From Microvirga roseola (lineage in GTDB: Bacteria > Pseudomonadota > Alphaproteobacteria > Rhizobiales > Beijerinckiaceae), in contig NZ_JAJATX010000023.1 of the NCBI RefSeq assembly GCF_020866965.1, positions 1-39,318 of the forward strand: a stretch of 39,318 nucleotides of DNA, in the 5' to 3' direction. A program made the translations under genes and the position numbers. Of the stretch, positions 33,796 to 39,318 are shown piece after piece. Under the pieces are notes generated by a model. It saw only the letters and a program-made list of their open reading frames with translations, did no database searches and had not been told where the DNA came from. How positions within the stretch are numbered: the stretch's first letter is position 1; the number at the start of each line of letters is the position of its first letter.

Positions 33796-34977
33796 CTATC
33801 CTTCCGAGACCATGGCGGTGTTGTCGGCGTGCTGGCCCGCCTCGGACTTGCCGTCCCGCTCGCCCTTCTCCCAGCCTTCCTTGACCTCGCCGATGTAATC
33901 CGCCAGTCGCCCCTCGGCGATGGCCTTGCGCAGGCCCGCCATCAGGTCCTGGTAATAGGCCAGGTTGTTCCAGGTCAGCAGCATCATCCCCAGGATCTCG
34001 TTCGACCGGACGAGATGGTGGAGATAGGCGCGGGAATAGGCGTTGGAGGCGACGCATTTCGAGGTCTCGTCCAGGGGGCGCGTATCCTCGGCGTATTTCG
34101 CGTTGCGCAGGTTCATGCGGCCGTGGCGGGTGAAGACTTGGCCGTGGCGGCCGGCGCGGGTGGGCATGACGCAGTCGAACATGTCCACGCCCCGGCGCAC
34201 CGCCTCCACGATGTCGTCCGGCGTGCCGACGCCCATCAGGTAGCGGGGCTTTTCCTTGGGCATGTGCGGCTCGACCGTCTCGATCATCCGCAGCATGATC
34301 TCCTGCGGCTCGCCGACCGCAAGCCCGCCGATGGCGTAGCCCTTCAGTCCAAGGGCCGCCAGTTCCTTCGCGCTCTCGATGCGCAGGCGCTCCACCGCGC
34401 CGCCCTGGACAATGCCGAACATAGCCTTGCCCGGCTGCTCGCCGAAGGCGACCCGGCAGCGCTCCGCCCAGCGCAGGGAAAGCCGCATGGCCTTCTCCGC
34501 CACCTCGTCGGAACAGGGCAGCTTCACGCATTCGTCGAGCTGCATCTGGATGTCCGAGCCGAGCAGTCCCTGGATCTCGATGGAGCGCTCCGGCGTCAGC
34601 ACATGGGTCGAGCCGTCGATATGGGACTGGAACGTGACCCCCGTCTCGTCGATCTTGCGCAGCGCCGCCAGGGACATGACCTGAAACCCGCCGGAATCGG
34701 TGAGGATCGGATAAGGCCAGTTCATGAACTTGTGCAGCCCGCCAAGCCGCGCCACCCGCTCCGCCCCAGGGCGCAGCATGAGGTGATAGGTATTGCCGAG
34801 CACCACGTCGGCCCCCAGCGCCTTCACCTGGTCCGGATACATGGCCTTCACGGTCGCGGCCGTGCCGACGGGCATGAAGGCGGGTGTGCGGATGACGCCG
34901 CGCGGCATCCGGATCTCGCCCGTCCGCGCCGTTCCGTCCGTCTTGTTGACGGTGAAGGTGAAGTTCTCGGTGGTCAT
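33796..34977 (-). CDS. tgt: tRNA-guanine transglycosylase
   Basis: A 393-residue TIM-barrel enzyme that exchanges guanine 34 of GUN-anticodon tRNAs for preQ1 in queuosine synthesis. Catalytic landmarks are present: [12 protein letters not shown] (Asp94), MFGIVQGG for substrate recognition, and [10 protein letters not shown] with the nucleophile Asp268. The zinc site is unusual. The family has C-x-C-x2-C and a distant His; here SKCVAS (306-311) keeps only Cys308, and the His position in [10 protein letters not shown] is Asn337. Other alphaproteobacterial Tgt proteins may share this. It follows queA downstream, with a palindromic repeat in the 120-base spacer. Confidence 0.95.
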   Translation of the reverse strand: MTTENFTFTVNKTDGTARTGEIRMPRGVIRTPAFMPVGTAATVKAMYPDQVKALGADVVLGNTYHLMLRPGAERVARLGGLHKFMNWPYPILTDSGGFQVMSLAALRKIDETGVTFQSHIDGSTHVLTPERSIEIQGLLGSDIQMQLDECVKLPCSDEVAEKAMRLSLRWAERCRVAFGEQPGKAMFGIVQGGAVERLRIESAKELAALGLKGYAIGGLAVGEPQEIMLRMIETVEPHMPKEKPRYLMGVGTPDDIVEAVRRGVDMFDCVMPTRAGRHGQVFTRHGRMNLRNAKYAEDTRPLDETSKCVASNAYSRAYLHHLVRSNEILGMMLLTWNNLAYYQDLMAGLRKAIAEGRLADYIGEVKEGWEKGERDGKSEAGQHADNTAMVSEG

Positions 34978-34990
34978 TCAGCACTCTCGT

Positions 34991-35092
34991 TGTCATTCCC
35001 GGCCACAGCGAAGCGGAGGGGAAGGGAAACCATACTCCATGGCGTCCGGCGATGGATCCCCTTCCCGGCTCTTCGAGCCGCCGGGGATGACA
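34991..35092. repeat. Palindromic intergenic element between queA and tgt
   Basis: The ends TGTCATTCCCGGC (34991-35003) and GCCGGGGATGACA (35080-35092) are inverted repeats with one mismatch. The interior holds further GGGAAGGG/CCCCTTCCC complementarity. It looks like a folded, REP/MITE-like element of about 100 bases filling the gap between two co-oriented genes. Confidence 0.65.
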
Positions 35093-35097
35093 GCGTG

Positions 35098-36174
35098 TCA
35101 ACGCCGGAACAGCAAGCTCGCATCGCCATAGGAATAAAAGCGATAGCCGCTCCCGATGGCATGGTCGTAGGCCGCCCGCATGCGCTCGAGACCCGAGAAG
35201 GCGGAGACCAGCATGAACAGGGTCGAACGCGGCAGATGGAAATTGGTCATGAGCACGTCCACTGCTTTGAAGCGGTAGCCGGGGGTGATGAAGATCGCAG
35301 TATCGCCGGAGAACGGAGCGATGGCTCCATCCTCCTGCGCCGCGCTTTCGAGCAGGCGCAGGGACGTGGTGCCGACCGCCACGATCCGCCCTCCCCGCGC
35401 GCGGGCCTCGTTGAGAGCCTGCGCGGTCGCCTCGCTGACAGTACCCCATTCCGCGTGCATCCGGTGCTCGGCGGTGTCCTCCGCCTTCACGGGCAGGAAG
35501 GTCCCCGCGCCCACATGGAGCGTCACGAAATGGCAGGCGATGCCGCGCTCGTCGAGGCGGCGGAGGAGATCTTCCGTAAAATGAAGGCCCGCGGTCGGGG
35601 CCGCGACCGCGCCCTCGTCCTTGGCATAGACGGTCTGGTAATCCGCCCGGTCCTTGTCGTCGGTGGGGCGCTTGCCGGCGATATAGGGCGGCAGGGGCAG
35701 CTTCCCGAGCCGGGCGATGGCCTCGTCCAGGACAGGACCCGAGAACGAGAAGCGCAGGGTCACATCGCCCTCCTCGCCTTTCTCGACGACCTCCGCATCC
35801 AGGCGCACGAGCTCGCAAACCGTGCTCTCGGCCTCTTCGCCGAAGCGGATGCGGTCGCCGATACTGAGCTTCTTGGCCGGTCGCGCGAAGGCGCGCCAGC
35901 GATCCGCCCCTTCCCGCTTGTGGAGCATGATCTCGACCCGCGCCGCCGTCTCCTGGCGCACACGCAGGCCGTAGAGGCGGGAGGGAATGACCTTGGTGTC
36001 GTTGAGCACCAGCACGTCGCCGGGCTGCAGGAGGTCCGGCAGGTCGCGGACGATGCGGTCCTCGAACGCCCCCTCGGGGCGCACCACGAGCATGCGTGCG
36101 CCGTCGCGCGGCTCCACGGGGCGGAGCGCGATACTGCTTTCAGGCAGATCGAAATCGAAGAGGTCGACGCGCAT
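35098..36174 (-). CDS. queA: S-adenosylmethionine:tRNA ribosyltransferase-isomerase
   Basis: A 358-residue enzyme that adds an epoxycyclopentane ring, derived from S-adenosylmethionine, to preQ1 in tRNA. It starts [19 protein letters not shown], typical of QueA. It carries [60 protein letters not shown] and [17 protein letters not shown]. All family blocks are present at normal length. It precedes tgt on the same strand, so the two queuosine steps are encoded together. A palindromic element lies just upstream of its start and may contain or split its promoter. Confidence 0.96.
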   Translation of the reverse strand: MRVDLFDFDLPESSIALRPVEPRDGARMLVVRPEGAFEDRIVRDLPDLLQPGDVLVLNDTKVIPSRLYGLRVRQETAARVEIMLHKREGADRWRAFARPAKKLSIGDRIRFGEEAESTVCELVRLDAEVVEKGEEGDVTLRFSFSGPVLDEAIARLGKLPLPPYIAGKRPTDDKDRADYQTVYAKDEGAVAAPTAGLHFTEDLLRRLDERGIACHFVTLHVGAGTFLPVKAEDTAEHRMHAEWGTVSEATAQALNEARARGGRIVAVGTTSLRLLESAAQEDGAIAPFSGDTAIFITPGYRFKAVDVLMTNFHLPRSTLFMLVSAFSGLERMRAAYDHAIGSGYRFYSYGDASLLFRR

Positions 36175-36190
36175 ATACGATCTGTCTCAA

Positions 36191-36299
36191 CCCTCATCCT
36201 GAGGAGCAGACGCAGTCTGCGTCTCGAAGGAGGATCCAGTGTTCTCTGGAGGCGCCCTCGTCCTTCGAGACGGTGCTACGCACCTCCTCAGGATGAGGG
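36191..36299. repeat. Long palindromic repeat upstream of queA
   Basis: CCCTCATCCTGAGGAG (36191-36206) and CTCCTCAGGATGAGGG (36284-36299) are perfect 16-base inverted repeats. Inside lies a second perfect pair, CGTCTCGAAGGA (36220-36231) and TCCTTCGAGACG (36261-36272). The CCTCATCCTGAGGAG palindrome type is very frequent between genes in Methylobacteriaceae and Bradyrhizobiaceae. It lies between the cyclophilin stop and the queA start. Confidence 0.75.
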
Positions 36300-36375
36300 C
36301 TTAGGGTGACTCGGTTTATTTGAGAACGTGGATGCCCGGGACGAGCCCGGGCACCGCGGTGGACGTAGGTGGAGC

Positions 36376-36843
36376 TTAGGCAGCGTCCGCCGCGACCTTC
36401 ATGGAGACGATGCGGTCGGGATCGCGCACGGGCTCGCCGCGCTTGATCTTGTCCACGTTCTCCATGCCCTCGGTCACCTTGCCCCAGACGGTGTACTGCT
36501 TGTCGAGGAAGCGGGCGTCGTCGAAGCAGATGAAGAACTGCGAGTTGGCGGAATGCGGGGCGTTCGTGCGCGCCATGGAGCAGGTGCCGCGCACATGCGG
36601 CTCGGCGTTGAACTCGGCCTTCAGGTCCGGCAGGTCGGAGCCGCCGGTGCCGGTGCCGGTCGGATCGCCGGTCTGGGCCATGAAGCCCTCGATCACCCGG
36701 TGAAAGGGCACGCCGTCGTAAAAGCCCCGGCGGGAGAGCGTCTTGATGCGCTCCACGTGACCCGGGGCGAGATCGGGGCGCAGCTCGATGACCACGCGGC
36801 CCTTGGTGGTTTCCATGATGATGGTGTTTTCCGGATCGGCCAT
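36376..36843 (-). CDS. ppiB: Cyclophilin-type peptidyl-prolyl isomerase, cytoplasmic
   Basis: A 155-residue cyclophilin without signal peptide. It has the family core [20 protein letters not shown] with the catalytic Arg, [20 protein letters not shown], and [18 protein letters not shown]. It catalyses cis-trans isomerisation of Xaa-Pro bonds during folding. CAGGAGAA precedes the ATG. It shares an 85-base stretch of identical DNA with the second cyclophilin gene at 37401-37949, although the rest of the two genes has diverged. Confidence 0.94.
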   Translation of the reverse strand: MADPENTIIMETTKGRVVIELRPDLAPGHVERIKTLSRRGFYDGVPFHRVIEGFMAQTGDPTGTGTGGSDLPDLKAEFNAEPHVRGTCSMARTNAPHSANSQFFICFDDARFLDKQYTVWGKVTEGMENVDKIKRGEPVRDPDRIVSMKVAADAA

Positions 36844-36891
36844 CGGGTTCTCCTGTGCTGGCTGGGGTGAAGGGCTTGCAGCGTTCCGGCT

Positions 36892-37401
36892 TCACATAGG
36901 CCGGGTGTCGCTGAAACGGAAGATGAAGGGGCGTCCGGCAATCGCCCTGCCGAGGCCCTCCGTGAACGGAAGCGGCGTGCAGCGCTCGAAAGTCTCGCGG
37001 ACGGATCGGGTGAAAGCCTCCCGCATCTCCGGCTGGCTGCCTGGGTTGTAATAGGTGATGCGGGGCTGGCCCAGCACCTCGCCGCTGCGCTTGAAGCTGA
37101 GGCGGATGGTGACCTCTTGGCCCGAGAAGCCGCCATTCCTGGGCGGACGCCAGCAGGCGCGGATCGCCTGGAAAACGTCCCGGATGCGGTCGACGCGCCG
37201 GACCGGCGTCTCGTCCGTCGGCGGCTTGACGGTGCCGATGGAGCCTTCCGGGAGCGGCAGCGGCGGCTCGAGCTGCCTCTGGCGCTCGTCCGGATCGCCG
37301 AAGGCATCGAGCCCCTGGGCTGCGAGCGGCGAGACGGCTGCCGCAATGAGCAGGAGCGCGGCGGCTGCCCGCCGCGCTCCGTATGCCAGGCCTGAGCGCA
37401 T
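36892..37401 (-). CDS. Exported protein with TonB/TolA C-terminal-like domain
   Basis: A 169-residue protein with a signal peptide (basic Arg-rich start, then AAAALLLIAAAVSPLAAQG). A Pro-rich linker (about 35-65) is followed by a C-terminal domain, IRACWRPPRNG, VTIRLSFKRSGEVLGQPRIT, and FERCTPLPFTEGLGRAIAGR, resembling TonB/TolA C-terminal folds with two Cys. The ATG overlaps the stop of the periplasmic cyclophilin gene by one base (TAATG), so the two are co-translated. A role in the envelope is likely; the partner is unknown. Confidence 0.75.
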   Translation of the reverse strand: MRSGLAYGARRAAAALLLIAAAVSPLAAQGLDAFGDPDERQRQLEPPLPLPEGSIGTVKPPTDETPVRRVDRIRDVFQAIRACWRPPRNGGFSGQEVTIRLSFKRSGEVLGQPRITYYNPGSQPEMREAFTRSVRETFERCTPLPFTEGLGRAIAGRPFIFRFSDTRPM

Positions 37402-37949
37402 TACTTCGCGTCGGCGGCGAGCTGCATCTTCACGATCTTGTCGGGGTTCTGCACCATGCCGTTGGCGGCGGCATTCCCCTTCTTGATCTTGTTGGCCACG
37501 TCCATGCCGGACACGACCTCGCCGAAGAGCGTGTACTGGCCGGTCAGAGGTCCGCAGCCCTCGTAGCAGATGAAGAACTGGCTGTTGGCCGAGTTGGGGC
37601 TCTGCGAGCGCGCCATGCCGACGGAGCCGCGCTTGAACTGGGTCTGGGTGAACTCGGCCGGGATGTTCGGCAGGTCGGACTTGCCGGTGCCGGTGCCGGT
37701 CGGATCGCCGGTCTGGGCCATGAAGCCCTCGATCACCCGGTGAAAGGGCACGCCGTCGTAAAAGCCCTGCTTGGTCAGGGTCTTGATCTGCTCCACGTGC
37801 TTGGGAGCCAGGTCCGGGCGCAGGCGGATGGTGATGCGGCCGTCCTTGGTGTCGAGATAGACCGTGTTCTGCGGGTCGGCGGCCTGCTGGGCCGCAGCAG
37901 GGACGAGGCCGGCGAGCACGAGGGCTCCGGCAACGAGCAGACGCTTCAT
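37401..37949 (-). CDS. ppiA: Cyclophilin-type peptidyl-prolyl isomerase, periplasmic
   Basis: A 182-residue cyclophilin with a clear signal peptide (MKRLLVAGALVLAGLVPAAA, cleavage near AAQQ). The core is [40 protein letters not shown] and LFGEVVSGMDVANKIKKG, so the catalytic residues are present. It probably folds exported proteins. It is the upstream partner of the TonB-C-like gene, with overlapping stop and start. The tandem arrangement with the cytoplasmic cyclophilin suggests an ancient duplication followed by partial gene conversion. Confidence 0.93.
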   Translation of the reverse strand: MKRLLVAGALVLAGLVPAAAQQAADPQNTVYLDTKDGRITIRLRPDLAPKHVEQIKTLTKQGFYDGVPFHRVIEGFMAQTGDPTGTGTGKSDLPNIPAEFTQTQFKRGSVGMARSQSPNSANSQFFICYEGCGPLTGQYTLFGEVVSGMDVANKIKKGNAAANGMVQNPDKIVKMQLAADAK

Positions 37950-37978
37950 GAGTGCTGTTCTCCTTGGAATGAGCGGCT

Positions 37979-38479
37979 TTATTGCCGCTTGAATTTGGCC
38001 TTCAGGCGCTCCGCGACAAGGGCGGGCACGAAGTGCGAGACGTCGCCCCCCATTCCGGCGATCTGCCGGACAAGCGTGGCCGTGATGGGGCGGACGGGCG
38101 GCGAGGCCGCGAAGAACACCGTCTGGACCTCCGGCGCCATGGCCGCGTTCATGGAGGCCATCTGGATCTCGTAATCGAAGTCGGTGCCGTCGCGCAGCCC
38201 CCGCACGATCAGGCCCGCCCCGTGGCGGCGGGCGGCCTCGACCGCGAGATCGCCGAAGGTTGCGACCTCCAGCTCGACCCCTTGCGCCTTCAGGACCGGC
38301 CCGCAGACCTGCTCCAGCATCTCGGCCCTTTCCTCGGCCGAGAAGATCGGGGCCTTGGAGGAATGGACGCCGATGGCCACGACGATCCTCTCCGCCACGC
38401 TGCAGGCCTGACGGAGAACGTCGAGATGGCCGTTCGTGACGGGGTCGAAGCTGCCGGTATAGAGGGCGGTGCGTGTCAT
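37979..38479 (-). CDS. coaD: Phosphopantetheine adenylyltransferase
   Basis: A 166-residue nucleotidyltransferase of coenzyme A synthesis (4'-phosphopantetheine + ATP to dephospho-CoA). The motif [15 protein letters not shown] holds the T/HxGH nucleotide site. [20 protein letters not shown] and the region [20 protein letters not shown] match the family. The ATG at 38479 is the family start; the frame stays open upstream to 38566, but the extension is not CoaD-like. It lies 30 bases upstream of the periplasmic cyclophilin gene on the same strand, an order common in this group. Confidence 0.95.
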   Translation of the reverse strand: MTRTALYTGSFDPVTNGHLDVLRQACSVAERIVVAIGVHSSKAPIFSAEERAEMLEQVCGPVLKAQGVELEVATFGDLAVEAARRHGAGLIVRGLRDGTDFDYEIQMASMNAAMAPEVQTVFFAASPPVRPITATLVRQIAGMGGDVSHFVPALVAERLKAKFKRQ

Positions 38480-38600
38480 GAGCCTATGGCGTAGCCGGAG
38501 AATCGCACGGGAGCAAGCGGTGCGCCCGCACACAGAAGCCCGGGCGGGGCCGTGGGATGGATCCATCCAGCCTGAAGTGCAGGCTCATGGAGAGACTCCC

Positions 38601-38681
38601 ATGGTCTTCCGTCTGTTCATCGTATTCGCCACCGCCGCCGCGATCTTGAGCCCGGCGGCGCTCGCGAGCCTGGCTGTTTGA
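38601..38681 (+). CDS. Possible 26-residue hydrophobic peptide
   Basis: A short frame starting MVFRLFIVFATAAAILSP and ending LASLAV. It resembles a lone signal-peptide or single-span peptide. GGAGAG stands about five bases before the ATG. It could be a genuine membrane micropeptide or the leftover start of a lost secreted protein. There is no family evidence. Confidence 0.3.
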   Translation: MVFRLFIVFATAAAILSPAALASLAV

Positions 38682-38703
38682 ACCCCGACTCTTGGACGCA
38701 AAT

Positions 38704-38890
38704 ATGCGCCTCGGCATGATCCTGGCCGCTTCGCTTCTGATTGCGGGCATCGCCCAAGCGGAGGGATTGACCTGCCAGGGTCCGTTCACGCCCGATGCGG
38801 ATCACAGGCGACTGGTCGCCGCCTTCGGTCGGGCGAATGTCGCGCAGGAGACCGTGTATGGCCCCGAAGGGCTGGAGTTCACGATGACAA
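38704..38890 (+). pseudogene. Truncated secreted hypothetical protein
   Basis: The frame begins with a signal peptide (MRLGMILAASLLIAGIAQAE) and continues LTCQGPFTPDADHRRLVAAF, then GRANVAQETVYGPEGLEFT. The segment AAFGRANVxxExVYGPEG recalls a family of small secreted Rhizobiales proteins of unknown function. From about 38890 the frame only reads the terminator region and the antisense of the RTX gene, so the 3' part of the real gene has been lost. The end given is approximate. The family assignment is weak. Confidence 0.45.
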
Positions 38891-38943
38891 CCTGCGACGG
38901 CTTTCCATCGCAGGCCGTTTCGGCTTTCATCGGCGGGGCCCCG

Positions 38944-39318
38944 CTAGATGACGAAGAAGTCCTTGGAAGTCATCCTCAGCTTCTTCCTGAGGGTGGCGAT
39001 CTCGACGGCCTTGTCCTTCCCCGACCCGTCGGCATCGTAATAGAGCACGCCCTTTTTCTTGTCGTAGATCAGGTAGTCGTTCTTGTCCTTGGCCTTGTCG
39101 CCGACGGTGAAGAACTTCTTGTTCAGCTTCGCCGGCTTTGCCTCAGAGCCCTTCTTGCCCAGCTTCTTGAAGTATTTGTTGTCGAGCCAGATCGAGTCGT
39201 CCTTGACCTTGAAGTCGAGGATCTTGTCCTTGTTGCTCCTGCTCGCCTTGGTGTCGAACACGAAGACGTCCCGGCCAGCCTCGCCCTTCAGGGTGTCCTT
39301 GCCCGAGCCGCCCCAAAG
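38944..39318 (-). CDS. C-terminus of an RTX-type calcium-binding secreted protein, 5'-partial
   Basis: Only the last 124 codons lie in the window; the frame is open across the right edge. It begins with an RTX nonapeptide-like stretch, WGGSGKDTLKGEAGRDVF, followed by VFDTKASRSNKDKILDFKVK. That is the usual post-repeat domain of hemolysin-type Ca-binding proteins. It ends TSKDFFVI; an acidic residue followed by hydrophobic ones at the very end is the classical type I secretion signal. Lys content is high (KKLGKKGSEAKPAKLNKKFF). A hairpin (CCTGCGA/TCGCAGG near 38894-38917) may terminate it. Confidence 0.85.
   Translation of the reverse strand, partial: LWGGSGKDTLKGEAGRDVFVFDTKASRSNKDKILDFKVKDDSIWLDNKYFKKLGKKGSEAKPAKLNKKFFTVGDKAKDKNDYLIYDKKKGVLYYDADGSGKDKAVEIATLRKKLRMTSKDFFVI

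Noticed and set aside
33731..35818. 695-codon minus-strand frame across tgt and queA
   Set aside because: Same strand but another frame than the real genes; Arg/Gly/Pro-rich translation typical of a frame shadow.
33769..36309. 846-codon plus-strand frame opposite tgt and queA
   Set aside because: Antisense shadow of two intact housekeeping genes in high-GC DNA; its His/Arg/Asp-rich translation matches no protein.

Overview
The window looks like a chromosomal segment of a GC-rich alphaproteobacterium of the order Hyphomicrobiales. Microvirga/Methylobacteriaceae is the best guess (inference). The grounds are the block coaD - cyclophilin - cyclophilin - queA - tgt - tRNA-Lys, the HWE-family sensor kinase, DUF6894 and DUF1328 small proteins, PRC-barrel proteins and intergenic palindromes of a kind common in this order. 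No rRNA, CRISPR array, replication origin or intact insertion sequence was seen.

Layout. 1-7.4 kb: a frameshifted PAS/HWE kinase (5' end outside the window), a DUF1328 peptide, an AI-2E-type permease, a small membrane protein coupled to a CorA transporter, a TsdA-like dihaem cytochrome c and a hemolysin-III/PAQR protein. 7.5-9.1 kb: a transposase scrap, a LuxR-type regulator with a degenerate receiver domain and an AT-rich promoter region, and a DUF6894 gene. 9.5-15.1 kb: the most unusual part. Three tandem, paralogous 80-81-residue proteins without Lys, Arg or Cys are followed by a terminator-like hairpin, a PrtD/HasD-type ABC exporter, a PrtE/HlyD-type adaptor and a 414-residue protein. That protein carries two full copies and one eroded copy of the same module. 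I read this as a type I secretion locus with its own, to me unfamiliar, family of substrates. 15.3-21.2 kb: accessory genes (PRC-barrel protein, acyltransferase 3, exported SDR with a frameshift, glycine-zipper protein) among remnants of IS6-like and Na/Ca-exchanger genes.

21.4-28.1 kb: a CPA2 antiporter, then a minus-strand haem-copper oxidase operon: CtaG-like, CopD-like, subunit II, fused subunit I+III and a small membrane protein. Junctions are translationally coupled. A plus-strand DUF2231 gene is squeezed between two operon genes and overlaps both. Subunit II lacks all side-chain Cu-A ligands in its Cu-A loop, so a quinol-type electron donor is plausible. 28.2-32.2 kb: a decay zone with an FdhF/YdeP-type gene reduced by internal deletion, a GH15 hydrolase gene with two in-frame TAG codons, and a truncated, frameshifted BrkB gene, with an intact VanZ-like gene between them. 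32.5-38.5 kb: housekeeping genes on the minus strand (PRC-barrel protein, tRNA-Lys, tgt, queA, two cyclophilins around a TonB/TolA-C-like protein, coaD). 38.6-39.3 kb: a truncated secreted-protein gene meeting the 3' end of an RTX-type protein that continues beyond the window.

The queuosine genes queA and tgt are neighbours, and the oxidase genes form one unit with their assembly factor. The small repeat proteins and their transporter probably form a single export system. At least eight genes are visibly broken or reduced to fragments, and four palindromic repeat copies of three types lie in the gaps.
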